Shown here: one piece after another, positions 16,481 through 25,638 of the stretch
How positions within the stretch are numbered: position 1 is the stretch's first letter
Layout: the number at the start of each line of letters is the position of its first letter
Source of the DNA: Sedimentitalea arenosa
Lineage (GTDB): Bacteria; Pseudomonadota; Alphaproteobacteria; Rhodobacterales; Rhodobacteraceae
Assembly (NCBI RefSeq): GCF_016428585.1
Contig: NZ_JAELVR010000001.1
Location: 496,001-560,000 of the forward strand
Length of the DNA: 64,000 bases
Direction: 5' to 3'
The notes under the pieces: model-generated
What the model saw: only the letters and a program-made list of their open reading frames with translations
Databases searched by the model: none
Told to the model about the DNA's origin: nothing
Made by a program: the position numbers and the translations under genes

Positions 16481-17455
16481 TCAGGCCGAAACGGCCGTAT
16501 CGCGCTCTCGCACGTCGCCGGTGTTGAACAGGTGTTCGATCCGGTCGAAGACGTGGCCGCGGATTTCGGGCGTCTCCATCAGCACCTCGTGCCGGGCGCC
16601 GTCGATCACTTCAAGCTGGCCGCGCGGCCAACGATCCATGCGGCTGCGCACCGCGTCGCAATCGACGATCGATTCGCCCGCGCCGAGGAAGGTGATGCAG
16701 GGGATATCGGGGGACGCCCGGCGCGACAGGGCGCGGCATTCCATCAGGCTCTCGCGCAGCCAGACCAACGTCGGGCCGCCGATTCCCAGTTCGGGATGCG
16801 CCTTCATCTGGTCCTGCATCAGCCGGTACATCTCGGGGTCTGTTGTCAGGCTGTTGCCGTCGAATTCCTGCGCCAGCACATAGCTTTCATAGCGCGTCGT
16901 CGGCGGCAGGCGCGAGCCCATCCCGACCATCGGCGCCACATGCGAGAGAGCCCAGCCAAAGGGTTTCAGCGCTGGCGACATGTAGATGCCCCACATCGGT
17001 CCGGTAAAGACGCAGGATTGAACCGGGAGTCCTTCCATCACTGCGCGCAGGCCGATTCCGCCGCCCATCGAATGCCCGATCATGTGGAACGGGCGCGGCA
17101 GGTCCACGTCGCGCGCCAGCCGCATCGCCGCGGCGATGTCGCGGTGATAGTCGCTGAACACGTCCACATGGCCAAGTCGCACGTCGTCCAGAAGCCGGTC
17201 GGACAAGCCTTGTCCACGCCAGTCGATGATCAGCGTCGCAAACCCGCGCTCTGCGAAGGTCTCGGCCAGCATTCCGTATTTCTCGATGTATTCGGTACGG
17301 CCGGGAAACATCAGAACCGTGCCGCGGGCGGTGCCGTCCGGGCGCCAGATGGCGACCCGAATCCGCACGCCATCGGAGGCGCGCAACCAATAGGCGCGCC
17401 CACCTTTGGGCACGCCGACCATGTCGTCAAACAGCGGCGCCTCCGAGCGTGTCAT
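16481..17455 (-). CDS. alpha/beta hydrolase, lysophospholipase-like
   Basis: 324 residues. The nucleophile elbow GHSMGGGIGLRA, the oxyanion strand LMFPGRTEYIEKYG, IIDWRGQGLSDR, and the C-terminal His in DGARHEVLME define a monoglyceride lipase/PldB-like hydrolase. No signal peptide; probably cytoplasmic or membrane-peripheral. Its start codon shares one base with the stop of the SCP2 gene (TGATG), which indicates coupling and a joint lipid-related role. Substrate not assignable. Confidence 0.85.
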   Translation of the reverse strand: MTRSEAPLFDDMVGVPKGGRAYWLRASDGVRIRVAIWRPDGTARGTVLMFPGRTEYIEKYGMLAETFAERGFATLIIDWRGQGLSDRLLDDVRLGHVDVFSDYHRDIAAAMRLARDVDLPRPFHMIGHSMGGGIGLRAVMEGLPVQSCVFTGPMWGIYMSPALKPFGWALSHVAPMVGMGSRLPPTTRYESYVLAQEFDGNSLTTDPEMYRLMQDQMKAHPELGIGGPTLVWLRESLMECRALSRRASPDIPCITFLGAGESIVDCDAVRSRMDRWPRGQLEVIDGARHEVLMETPEIRGHVFDRIEHLFNTGDVRERDTAVSA

Positions 17456-17745
17456 CAGGCGAGAACGGCTGCCAGTTTCATCGCCATGCCCATGTCGCCG
17501 TCAACCGACAGCTTGCCGGACATGAAAGCGCTGGTGGGGTTCATGTCGCCTTCGAGGATGGCGCGGAACGTGTCGGCATCTGCGCTCAGGGTCACGTCCG
17601 CATCGTCGTCGGACACCCGCGCGCCCTCGCTGGTCATCACGATCGAGCCTTCGTCGGCGATCGCGAATTTGGCGACACCATCGAAATCGGCTGCGGACAG
17701 TTTGCTGTTCAATTCGGCCGCGGCCTGTTCAAGAAATTCGCTCAT
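17455..17745 (-). CDS. SCP2 sterol-binding-like domain protein
   Basis: 96 residues covering a single SCP2 domain: FLEQAAAELNSKL, DEGSIVMTSEG, then the amphipathic helix after DADTFRAILEGDMNPTSAFMSGKL. The hydrophobic tunnel of this fold binds fatty acyl chains or other lipids. Start ATG at 17745 follows GAGAG. Coupled with the downstream hydrolase. Role in lipid handling is inference from fold and partner. Confidence 0.85.
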   Translation of the reverse strand: MSEFLEQAAAELNSKLSAADFDGVAKFAIADEGSIVMTSEGARVSDDDADVTLSADADTFRAILEGDMNPTSAFMSGKLSVDGDMGMAMKLAAVLA

Positions 17746-17817
17746 GTTCACTCTCGTTGCTATTTGACACGCTCGTGTCTGGAAATCACTGCGCATCGCG
17801 TTACACTACAAATCGAT

Positions 17818-18387
17818 ATGAGCGTTATCCATCCCATCCGCAAAGGTATCGTGGCGGCAATTGTCGCCATAGTAATGAATTCCATACCTTTGGCCGCCCA
17901 AAACGCCGATTCCCAAGACGAGGCCGAATTGCTCGCCGCCCTGTTGCAGGCGGATTCGGCCGAGGCCAAGCGGCTCGAGCGACAGTTGCAGCGGCTGTGG
18001 TCGCGCAGCGGATCGGCATCCATGGATCTTCTTCTGAAGCGCGGACAGGATGCGCTGGAAACCGAGGACTATACCGCCGCGATCGAACATCTGACGGCCC
18101 TCACGGATCACGCGCCCGATTTCGCGGAGGGCTGGAACGCGCGGGCATCGGCCTTTTTCCATTCAGAAAGATATGGCCTCGCGCTGTCCGATCTGGAAAC
18201 CGCGCTGTCGCTGAACCCCAACAACTACACCGCGATCTTTGGACTCGGCACCATTCTCGAGGAACTGGGGCAGGACGACCTGGCCTTTCGTGCCTATGAA
18301 CGGGCCAAGTCTATACATCCCCACTTCGAGGACGTAACCAAGGCGATGGACCGGCTGCGGTCGGATGTCGAAGGCGAGTCACTTTAG
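17818..18387 (+). CDS. exported tetratricopeptide-repeat protein
   Basis: 189 residues. The first ~28 residues form a signal peptide (basic start, AAIVAIVMNSIP, LAAQ). Two to three TPR units follow: ALETEDYTAAIEHLTALTDHAP, AEGWNARASAFFHSERYGLAL with SDLETALSLNPNN, and ALGL-like FGLGTILEELGQDDLAFRAYE. TPRs act as protein-binding scaffolds; here in the periplasm or anchored to the membrane. It is divergent from the SCP2 gene and 26 bases ahead of the helicase gene. No specific partner is known. Confidence 0.8.
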   Translation: MSVIHPIRKGIVAAIVAIVMNSIPLAAQNADSQDEAELLAALLQADSAEAKRLERQLQRLWSRSGSASMDLLLKRGQDALETEDYTAAIEHLTALTDHAPDFAEGWNARASAFFHSERYGLALSDLETALSLNPNNYTAIFGLGTILEELGQDDLAFRAYERAKSIHPHFEDVTKAMDRLRSDVEGESL

Positions 18388-18413
18388 GTCCCGACAGGGG
18401 CGGGGGGCACATC

Positions 18414-21344
18414 GTGACCGGGTCACACAGGGTGGCGGCCGTTCTCGGGCCGACCAACACGGGCAAGACGCATTACGCCATCGAAAGGATGCTGGGCTAC
18501 AGGAGCGGGGTGATCGGCCTGCCCCTGAGACTGCTCGCGCGCGAGGTCTATGATCGGATCGTGGCCATTCGCGGCCCCTCGGTGGTGGCGCTGGTCACCG
18601 GAGAGGAACGGATCGTGCCGCCGCGCACGCAGTACTGGGTGTGCACCGTCGAGGCGATGCCAGAGGGCATGGGCTGCGATTTTCTGGCGGTGGACGAGAT
18701 TCAGCTCTGCGCCGATCCCGAGCGCGGCCATGTCTTCACCGACCGATTGCTGCGCGCCCGCGGCCGGCACGAGACCCTGTTCCTTGGCAGCGACACGATG
18801 CGCGGTCCGATCGCGGCGCTCGTGCCCGAGGCGCAGTTCCAGCGTCGCGAGCGGATGTCGCAGCTGACCTATGTCGGAGCGAAGAAGGTCAGCCGGATGC
18901 CGCCGCGCAGCGCCATCGTCGGGTTCTCGGTCGAAAACGTCTATGCGATCGCCGAATTGATCCGCCGCCAGAAGGGCGGCGCCGCGGTGGTGATGGGGGC
19001 GCTCAGCCCGCGCACCCGAAACGCTCAGGTCGATCTCTACCAGAATGGCGAAGTGGATTATCTCGTCGCCACGGATGCCATCGGCATGGGGCTGAACCTC
19101 GATATCGACCACGTGGCGTTTTCCGCCCTGACCAAGTTCGACGGACGGCGGATGCGACCGCTGGCGCCCAACGAGTTGGCCCAGATCGCCGGAAGGGCGG
19201 GTCGCGGCATGTCCAATGGCACCTTCGGCGTCACGGGCGAAGCCCGCCCGCTCGAGGAGCCGGTGGCGCAGGCGATCATGGAACATCGCTTCACACCGCT
19301 GAAAAAACTGAACTGGCGCAACGCGGCGCTTCAATTCGGCTCGGTCGCGGCGCTGATCCACGCGCTCGAAATTTCGCCGCAGGACGAAATACTGGTCAAG
19401 GCGCGCGAGGCCGACGACCTGTCAGCGCTGAAGTCGCTGGCCCAGGTCGCCGAGGTCGCGGCCCGGGCCTCGTCGCCCGCTGCCGTACGCCTGCTGTGGG
19501 ATGTCTGCCGCATCCCCGACTTTCGCGGCATAAGTCACGCGGAACATGCAGGGCTTCTGGAAGTTATCTTCGGACATCTGCACGAGACCGGGCATGTGCC
19601 CGACGACTGGCTTGCGCGCCAGATCAAGCGGATCGACCGGGTGGACGGCGACATCGACGCGCTCAGCAAACGGCTCGCCTATATCCGTACGTGGACCTAT
19701 GTGGCGCAACGCAAGGGCTGGACGCGTGACGAAAGCCATTGGCGCGGACTGACCCGCGCTGTAGAAGACAGGGTGTCGGACGCGCTGCACGACCGTCTGA
19801 CGCAGAGATTTGTGGACCGGCGCACATCCGTGCTCCTGCGCCGGCTCAAGCAGAAGGAGGCCCTCTTGGCCGAAGTGAATGACAAGGGTGAAGTGACCGT
19901 CGAAGGCGAATTCGTCGGACGGCTTGAAGGGTTCCGCTTTCTCGCGGACAAGTCCGCCGCCGCCGGTGCCGAGGAAAAGGCCGTGAAATCCGCCGCGCTG
20001 CAGGCGTTGGCGCCGCACTTTCATCTGCGCGCCGACCGTTTCTACAACGCGCCGGACACCGAGATCGACTTCACCGAACAGGGTGGTCTGATGTGGGGCG
20101 ACCAGGCGGTCGGAAAGCTGGTCGCGGGTTCCGATGCTCTGAAACCGCAGGTCGAGGTCTTCGTCGATGACGTGGCGGGACCGGAAGTTGCCCAGAAGGT
20201 GCAGCGCCGGTTGCAGCATTTCATCGACCGCAAGGTCGCGGCCCTGTTCGAGCCGCTGCTGACGCTGCAGCGCGACGAAGAGCTTTCAGGCATTGCGCGC
20301 GGCTTCGGTTTCCGGATGATCGAGGCAATGGGTATTCTTCCCCGGTCCGAGGTGGCGCAGGAGGTCAAGGATCTCGACCAGGATGCGCGCGGCGCGTTGC
20401 GCAAACACGGCATCCGCTTCGGCCAGTTCACGATCTTCATGCCGCTGCTGCTGAAACCCGCGCCGACGCGCCTGCGCCTTGTGCTCTGGTCCTTGATAAA
20501 GGGTCTGCAGGAGTTTCCGGAGGCGCCGCCGCCGGGTCTTGTGACCGTGCCGGCGATCCAAGACGCGCCCAGCGGCTATCACACGATGTGCGGCTATCGC
20601 GCGGCCGGGCAGCGGGCGGTGCGGATCGACATGCTGGAACGGCTCGCCGACCTTTTGCGCGCGCAGGACAGCAGGGCGGGGTTCGAGGCGAAGCCCGACA
20701 TGCTGTCGATCACAGGGACGACGATGGAACAGTTCGCCGACCTGATGCAGGGGCTGGGCTACAAGGCGGAGCGAGGCGAGCGGATAAAGGCAAAGCCGGT
20801 CGATCAGCCCGCCACAGAGACCCCGGTGGTGTCCGATGACACGCCGGTGATGGATGTGGCCGATGCCGAGACGACCCCTCCTGTGGTCCCGGTTCCCAAC
20901 GTCGAGACCCCGCCTGCAGTCGATACACCGGCCGAGGTGGAAGCGATTGCCGATCAGGGCGCGGCACCGGTGGCCGAAGACCCTGCCGAGACCGTCGCCC
21001 AGGAAGATTCGCTACCCGAAACCAGTGACGCGACCGAGCAGCCGATCGGCGCACCTGCCGATGCCGATGGGGCGACGCAAGCCGAAACCGAGGTGTTCTA
21101 TACGTTCACCTGGGGTCGCACGGTGCAGGGCGGCCAGCGTGGCAAACCCGCACAGGGTCGTGGCAAGCCTCAAGGCAAGGGCAAGCCGCGTGGCAAGGCG
21201 GGCAGCCCGAAAGGTGGCAACCGGCAGGGCGAGCGGGGCCAGACCTCCAAATCGTTCTCCGCACGACCGCCGAAGCCCGAGAAGAAGATCGACCCCGACA
21301 ATCCCTTTGCCGCCGCGCTCATGGGTTTGAAGGACGGCAAATAG
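18414..21344 (+). CDS. SUV3-like ATP-dependent RNA helicase
   Basis: 976 residues, GTG start after a GGGGCGGGGGG stretch. Walker A is GPTNTGKT (12-19), motif II DEIQ (94-97) and motif VI QIAGRAGRG (257-265), the Ski2/SUV3 pattern. The middle contains the SUV3 C-terminal helical and KLNW segments. From about residue 790 the chain becomes acidic and Pro/Thr-rich, then Gly/Lys-rich (GKPQGKGKPRGKAG), a likely disordered RNA-binding tail. In mitochondria SUV3 works with RNA-degrading enzymes; alphaproteobacterial copies probably do the same or unwind RNA duplexes. The S4-domain gene follows two bases after the stop, and the ferredoxin and carD genes follow, a gene order common in Rhodobacterales. 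Confidence 0.87.
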   Translation: MTGSHRVAAVLGPTNTGKTHYAIERMLGYRSGVIGLPLRLLAREVYDRIVAIRGPSVVALVTGEERIVPPRTQYWVCTVEAMPEGMGCDFLAVDEIQLCADPERGHVFTDRLLRARGRHETLFLGSDTMRGPIAALVPEAQFQRRERMSQLTYVGAKKVSRMPPRSAIVGFSVENVYAIAELIRRQKGGAAVVMGALSPRTRNAQVDLYQNGEVDYLVATDAIGMGLNLDIDHVAFSALTKFDGRRMRPLAPNELAQIAGRAGRGMSNGTFGVTGEARPLEEPVAQAIMEHRFTPLKKLNWRNAALQFGSVAALIHALEISPQDEILVKAREADDLSALKSLAQVAEVAARASSPAAVRLLWDVCRIPDFRGISHAEHAGLLEVIFGHLHETGHVPDDWLARQIKRIDRVDGDIDALSKRLAYIRTWTYVAQRKGWTRDESHWRGLTRAVEDRVSDALHDRLTQRFVDRRTSVLLRRLKQKEALLAEVNDKGEVTVEGEFVGRLEGFRFLADKSAAAGAEEKAVKSAALQALAPHFHLRADRFYNAPDTEIDFTEQGGLMWGDQAVGKLVAGSDALKPQVEVFVDDVAGPEVAQKVQRRLQHFIDRKVAALFEPLLTLQRDEELSGIARGFGFRMIEAMGILPRSEVAQEVKDLDQDARGALRKHGIRFGQFTIFMPLLLKPAPTRLRLVLWSLIKGLQEFPEAPPPGLVTVPAIQDAPSGYHTMCGYRAAGQRAVRIDMLERLADLLRAQDSRAGFEAKPDMLSITGTTMEQFADLMQGLGYKAERGERIKAKPVDQPATETPVVSDDTPVMDVADAETTPPVVPVPNVETPPAVDTPAEVEAIADQGAAPVAEDPAETVAQEDSLPETSDATEQPIGAPADADGATQAETEVFYTFTWGRTVQGGQRGKPAQGRGKPQGKGKPRGKAGSPKGGNRQGERGQTSKSFSARPPKPEKKIDPDNPFAAALMGLKDGK

Positions 21345-21346
21345 GC

Positions 21347-21727
21347 GTGGCCGAGACGCCACCGGTCAAGCTGCGGCTGGACAAGTGGCTCTGGCAGGCG
21401 CGGTTTTTCAAGACCCGCAGCCTTGCCGCCCGCCTAATTTCGGATGGCCATGTGCGATTGAATGGCGCGCGCGTGACCAAGACCGCGCAGGCGGTGGCCG
21501 TCGGCGACGTTCTGACCTTTGCGCAGGCCCGCCGGATTCGTGTGATCCAGGTCGCTGCGATCGGCACGCGGCGTGGCCCGGCGAGCGAGGCGCAGGAACT
21601 TTATCTCGATCTTTCGCCGCCCGAGGACCGGGCCGAGACGCCTGACCGGGTCGGCGCACGCCCGACGAAGAAGGATCGCCGCGCGGTCGATGCCCTGCGT
21701 GCCACCGGTCCGGGCGAGGAGGGGTGA
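21347..21727 (+). CDS. S4-domain RNA-binding protein, Hsp15-like
   Basis: 126 residues with GTG start immediately after the helicase stop. The S4 domain is clear: LRLDKWLWQARFFKTRSLAA, ISDGHVRLNGARV, and VAVGDVLTF. Family member Hsp15 binds stalled 50S subunits that carry a nascent chain with tRNA. The C-terminal tail is basic and charged (RPTKKDRRAVDALRA). Likely translated in the same transcript as the helicase. Role in ribosome rescue is from family knowledge. Confidence 0.87.
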   Translation: MAETPPVKLRLDKWLWQARFFKTRSLAARLISDGHVRLNGARVTKTAQAVAVGDVLTFAQARRIRVIQVAAIGTRRGPASEAQELYLDLSPPEDRAETPDRVGARPTKKDRRAVDALRATGPGEEG

Positions 21728-21891
21728 GCAGCCGAGGCGTTCGCGTTTCGCCCGCGATGTCGAAACCGCGTTCCACGCGACGCGCGCGGCAAGGACCGCG
21801 CGTCTGTTCTGCCCCTGAGGTCGATTGACGCCTTGAAGAACGGGGTTGGCTGAACTAGCTAATCCTCAACTTCTGACATCGAAAGCGGACC

Positions 21892-22230
21892 ATGACCTAT
21901 ATCGTCAATGACAGCTGCATCGCCTGCAAATACACCGACTGCGTGGAAGTCTGCCCGGTGGATTGTTTTTATGAAGGCGAGAACATGCTGGTGATCCATC
22001 CGGACGAATGCATCGATTGCGGAGTCTGCGAACCGGAATGCCCCGCCGATGCTATCCGCCCGGACACAGAGCCCGACATGGACAAGTGGGTCGAATTCAA
22101 CCGCAAGTATGCCGAGCTTTGGCCGGTGATCATCACCAAGAAGGATCCGCTGCCCGAGGCGGAGGAGCGCGACGGCGAAACCGGCAAGCTCGAGAAGTAT
22201 TTTTCCGAAGCTCCCGGCGAGGGCGGTTGA
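21892..22230 (+). CDS. fdxA: seven-iron ferredoxin FdxA
   Basis: 112 residues. The N-terminal two-cluster ferredoxin signature is complete: [18 protein letters not shown] for the 3Fe-4S side and [16 protein letters not shown] for the 4Fe-4S side. The family-specific extension with the [11 protein letters not shown] helix follows. Length and sequence match the FdxA group (Azotobacter FdI-like) found ahead of carD in alphaproteobacteria. A cytoplasmic electron carrier; its partner is usually unknown. It has its own 164-base upstream region after the S4 gene. Confidence 0.93.
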   Translation: MTYIVNDSCIACKYTDCVEVCPVDCFYEGENMLVIHPDECIDCGVCEPECPADAIRPDTEPDMDKWVEFNRKYAELWPVIITKKDPLPEAEERDGETGKLEKYFSEAPGEGG

Positions 22231-22306
22231 GCGATTCGCTCCCGTGCGCGGATGCAGCCCTATTTGCAACGGGCTAAATGACAGGAAATTAACGGTTTTG
22301 CGAAGG

Positions 22307-22351
22307 TTGACCCTAGGTCAGCTTTCGGAAGGCCGTTTTTTGTGGTATGAT
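22307..22351 (+). promoter_or_regulatory. leader and candidate promoter of carD
   Basis: Within the 282-base gap between fdxA and carD there is a palindrome TGACC-CTA-GGTCA at 22308-22320 and a near-consensus -10 TATGAT at 22346-22351, whose -35 partner (TTTCGG at 22323-22328) is poor. A weak -35 is common for promoters that depend on an activator. The remaining leader to 22512 is about 160 bases with no gene. Confidence 0.35.
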
Positions 22352-22512
22352 CTTTTTCGCAAATGAGTTCTTAGACCGAAAACCTCCACGGATGTCGCCC
22401 ATGCTGACTTGTATGGGGCGGCTCTTTGGTGCCGGACGTTAGCCTGACAGGGCCCAGACCAACCCCGTCGGGACGATTGCCGACTGATCCGGTCGCAAAC
22501 AAGGAAAACGGA

Positions 22513-23022
22513 ATGACCAAGACCAAGAAGCTCGATTTTCGGCCCAACGAATATGTCGTGTACCCGGCGCATGGCGTCGGACAGATCGTCTCGGTGGAAG
22601 AGCAGGAAGTCGCCGGCATCAAGCTCGAACTGTTCGTCATCTCCTTTGAAAAGGACAAGATGACCCTGCGAGTCCCGACCCACAAGGCAAGCGAGATCGG
22701 CATGCGGTCGCTCAGCTCTCCGGATGTCATCACGAAGGCGATGACCACGTTGAAGGGCAAGGCCAAGGTCAAGCGGGCCATGTGGTCGCGCCGGGCGCAG
22801 GAATACGAGCAGAAGATCAATTCCGGCGACCTGATTGCCATCGCCGAAGTTGTCCGCGACCTGCACCGCACCGACGATCAACGCGAGCAGAGCTACTCCG
22901 AGCGCCAGCTCTACGAAGCTGCGCTCGAGCGTCTGACTCGTGAAGTCGCTGCTGTGGGCGGTGGCGACGAGACCCTTGCTGCCCGGCAGGTTGACGACGT
23001 GCTGACCTCGCGCGCCGCCTGA
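22513..23022 (+). CDS. carD: CarD/CdnL-family RNA polymerase-binding regulator
   Basis: 169 residues. The N-terminal Tudor-like RNAP-interaction domain reads FRPNEYVVYPAHGVGQIV, and the helical C-terminal DNA-contacting domain contains RRAQEYEQKINSGD, LIAIAEVVRDL and SERQLYEAALERLTRE. CarD/CdnL proteins bind the beta subunit and stabilise open promoter complexes, notably at rRNA promoters. Start at the ATG at 22513 with AAGGAA upstream; longer in-frame extensions have no family-like sequence. It ends 27 bases before a rho-independent terminator. Confidence 0.93.
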   Translation: MTKTKKLDFRPNEYVVYPAHGVGQIVSVEEQEVAGIKLELFVISFEKDKMTLRVPTHKASEIGMRSLSSPDVITKAMTTLKGKAKVKRAMWSRRAQEYEQKINSGDLIAIAEVVRDLHRTDDQREQSYSERQLYEAALERLTREVAAVGGGDETLAARQVDDVLTSRAA

Positions 23023-23049
23023 TCTTTCCGCCCCTCGATTCAGGATTTG

Positions 23050-23078
23050 GGCCGTGTCTGTACAGGGCGCGGCCTTTT
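23050..23078 (+). terminator. rho-independent terminator after carD
   Basis: GGCCGTGTC at 23050-23058 pairs with the arm 23066-23074 (two G-T pairs), followed by TTTTCCGTTTT. Confidence 0.7.
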
Positions 23079-23153
23079 CCGTTTTCTGTAAAGCCCTTTG
23101 CCGTTCACGAACTCCGCCTCTAGATTGCGTCGCAAGGACAGAGGATCGCGGAC

Positions 23154-24785
23154 ATGGAAGACGGCGTCGCACGGGGATGGTTCGACAGGGTGGTGCTCGA
23201 TCTCGGGCGCCAGATGCGTTGGACGTTCCTGCCGCCCCTGATGGTCTATTTCTCCTACGGGATCTCGGGCCTCACCGCGATCGTGGGCACTTTCTTCGTC
23301 AAGGACTACCTCGGGCTTTCGGCCTCGTTTCTTGCCGGTCTCGCCTTCTGGGCCGGACTGCCCTGGGCGCTCAAGATGCCGCTCGGCCACTTGGTCGACC
23401 TGATCTGGCGCTACAAATCGCTGCTGATCTACATCGGCGCCGGACTGATCGGGGCGAGTCTCTTCATCATGTACCTTCTGATCACCGACCCGGTCGGGAT
23501 GGAGGCGATCCTGCCGATCCCGGCCTGGTACGTGATCAGCGTGATGCTCGCCCCCTGCGGTTATGTTCTGCAGGACGCAGTCGCCGACGCCATGTCGGTC
23601 GAAGCGGTGCCGACGCTGGATTCGCATGGTGAAGCGATCCCGGAAGAGCGGTCCAAGGCGATGCACACCACGATGCAGACGCTGGGCCGGTTTGCGCTGA
23701 TCAGCGGAACGGTCGCGGTGGCGGTTCTGAACATCGTGATGTTCTCCGGTGCCGACCAGTTGGCCGAGGCGGAAAAGGCCGAGGTCTATGCCCGGATCTA
23801 CATGATCGCGCTGGCGATCCCGCTGATCTCGATCTCAGGCGTCGTTCTGGCGTCGTGGCAACGCCACGGTCTGCGCCGCCGCTTGCAGGATCTGGGAAAA
23901 ACATCTGACGAGGTCGAAGCCGCGCTCGGCCGCCCGGAGGAGGAGGTCAAGCCGAACCATTGGTATTTCACCGGCGGTCTGATCTTCGTGGCGCTGAGCC
24001 TCACCATCGGTCTGTCCGACATCGCTTATGGGCAGGAGATCGTGTTTCTCGGCTCGATGGCGGTGGTGCTGTTCCTCATGCGGCAACTGATCGCGGTGCT
24101 CGACCGCGACAAGGCGCGGATGCTCGTGGGAACCGCGATCATCATCTTCGTCTTTCGCGCTGTGCCCTTGCCGGGGCCGGGGGCGACGTGGTTCGAAATC
24201 GACGTCTTGAAGTTCGACGAGCAGTTCCTGTCGGTGCTGTCGTTGATCACCGCGGTGCTCACGCTCGTGGGGATCATCCTTTTGCGCCCGATGATGGCGA
24301 CTCGCCCGATCACCAGCATCGTCATCCTGTTGACCGTTGTCGGCGGGATCCTGTCGCTTCCCAATATCGGGCTCTACTACGGGTTGCACCACTGGACTTC
24401 GGCTATGACCGGCGGGGTCGTGGATGCCCGGTTCATCGCCATCATGGACACGATGGTTGAGTCGCCCCTGGGGCAGGTGGCGATGATCCCGATGTTGGCC
24501 TGGATCGCGCGCAACGCGCCGCCCCAGCTCAAGGCGACCTTCTTCGCGGTCATGGCCTCGTTCACCAATCTCGCGCTGTCGGCGAGTGCGCTCGGCACCA
24601 AGTATGTCAACGAAACCTACACGATCACCCGCGAGGTGCGCGATCGCGCGAGCGACGCCATCACGGTCCCGGCCGATTACTCCCAGTTGGGCTGGTTGTT
24701 GATCACTGTCGCGGCGCTCGGTGTGCTGCTGCCACTCGCCACCATTGGTATCGTGCAGCGCTCGCGGCTGCGTACGACCGATTGA
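23154..24785 (+). CDS. folate/biopterin transporter-like MFS protein
   Basis: 543 residues with about 12 hydrophobic helices and a hydrophilic central loop (residues ~240-265, LRRRLQDLGKTSDEVEAALG). The start ...PPLMVYFSYGISGLTAIVGTFFVKDYLG and the LQDAVADAMSVEAVP motif recall the BT1/folate-biopterin transporter group, in which D-ADA-V sequences follow helix 4. Inner membrane. The bacterial members have no proven substrate, so folate or pterin import is a family-based guess. It converges with cobS, ending six bases away. Confidence 0.65.
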   Translation: MEDGVARGWFDRVVLDLGRQMRWTFLPPLMVYFSYGISGLTAIVGTFFVKDYLGLSASFLAGLAFWAGLPWALKMPLGHLVDLIWRYKSLLIYIGAGLIGASLFIMYLLITDPVGMEAILPIPAWYVISVMLAPCGYVLQDAVADAMSVEAVPTLDSHGEAIPEERSKAMHTTMQTLGRFALISGTVAVAVLNIVMFSGADQLAEAEKAEVYARIYMIALAIPLISISGVVLASWQRHGLRRRLQDLGKTSDEVEAALGRPEEEVKPNHWYFTGGLIFVALSLTIGLSDIAYGQEIVFLGSMAVVLFLMRQLIAVLDRDKARMLVGTAIIIFVFRAVPLPGPGATWFEIDVLKFDEQFLSVLSLITAVLTLVGIILLRPMMATRPITSIVILLTVVGGILSLPNIGLYYGLHHWTSAMTGGVVDARFIAIMDTMVESPLGQVAMIPMLAWIARNAPPQLKATFFAVMASFTNLALSASALGTKYVNETYTITREVRDRASDAITVPADYSQLGWLLITVAALGVLLPLATIGIVQRSRLRTTD

Positions 24786-24791
24786 CTTTGC

Positions 24792-25559
24792 TCACTCGGG
24801 CAGAGCCGCCAGCAGCCCAAGCAGAACGGCGATCTCGGCGAGCTGCTGTGATGCGCCGAGGATGTCGCCAGTCTGTCCGCCGATGCGCGCCCGCGCCAGA
24901 AGCGCCAAACCGGCGACCAGTGCCGCGGCGCTCAGCACAGGCGCGATGATCGCCATACCCAGCAGCAGCGCGGCGCTGCCAAGCGCCAGCACGAGCCCTG
25001 CCAGAACAGCAGGGCGCGGTGGCGCTCCGACGCTGCGCGACAGCCCATCGGCGCGGGCGTGGGGCAGGGCCGCCATTATCACGGGCATTGCGGCGCGCGA
25101 CAGCATCGCCGCCGCGATCACAGGGGCCGCGCCGAGCGGTAGAAGCAGCGTCAAGGCGCTCCACCGCAAACCAAGAGACAGGATCAGCGCCAGCACGCCA
25201 TAGGTGCCGATTGCGCTGTCTTTCATGATTTCAAGCCGCCGTTCCCGGCTCCAGCCGCCCCAAAGCCCATCTGCCGTATCGGCAAGCCCGTCCTCGTGCA
25301 TCGCTCCGGTCAGCAGGATCTGCACCGCCAGGCACAACCCGGCTGCCACCGTCGCGGGCAGGCCCAACGACAGTGTCCCAAGGCCGACGCTTGCCGCCAA
25401 GACACCCGTCACGGCCCCCACCGCCGGGAAGGCCCAGACCGCGCGGGCCTGACTGGCAAAGGCGCTCTGCGGCAGGGACGGCAGGGGCAGTCGTGTCAGC
25501 AGCGCCAGCGCCACGGCGACATCCATTGGCACCCGGCGGACAGGGTCGCTTTTTCCCAT
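24792..25559 (-). CDS. cobS: cobalamin synthase (adenosylcobinamide-GDP ribazoletransferase)
   Basis: 255 residues. The cytoplasmic-loop signature HEDGLADTADGLWGG and the ERRLEIMKDSAIGTYG motif identify CobS, a membrane enzyme that joins adenosylcobinamide-GDP and alpha-ribazole to make the B12 nucleotide loop. Several hydrophobic helices fill the rest. The ATG at 25559 has GGAG upstream; a longer frame runs into cobT. It is divergent from cobT, the enzyme that supplies alpha-ribazole phosphate. No cobalamin riboswitch features are seen in the 79 bases between them. Confidence 0.92.
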   Translation of the reverse strand: MGKSDPVRRVPMDVAVALALLTRLPLPSLPQSAFASQARAVWAFPAVGAVTGVLAASVGLGTLSLGLPATVAAGLCLAVQILLTGAMHEDGLADTADGLWGGWSRERRLEIMKDSAIGTYGVLALILSLGLRWSALTLLLPLGAAPVIAAAMLSRAAMPVIMAALPHARADGLSRSVGAPPRPAVLAGLVLALGSAALLLGMAIIAPVLSAAALVAGLALLARARIGGQTGDILGASQQLAEIAVLLGLLAALPE

Positions 25560-25638
25560 GACTTGGCTTCTCCGGGGCTTGTGGCGGGCGGTGCGTCGGT
25601 TAAACACCGGGGCCTGACGCGATGCAACGAGGCTTTCC

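Noticed and set aside
25560-25638. Possible cobalamin riboswitch between cobS and cobT
   Set aside because: The gap is only 79 bases and lacks the B12-box sequence.
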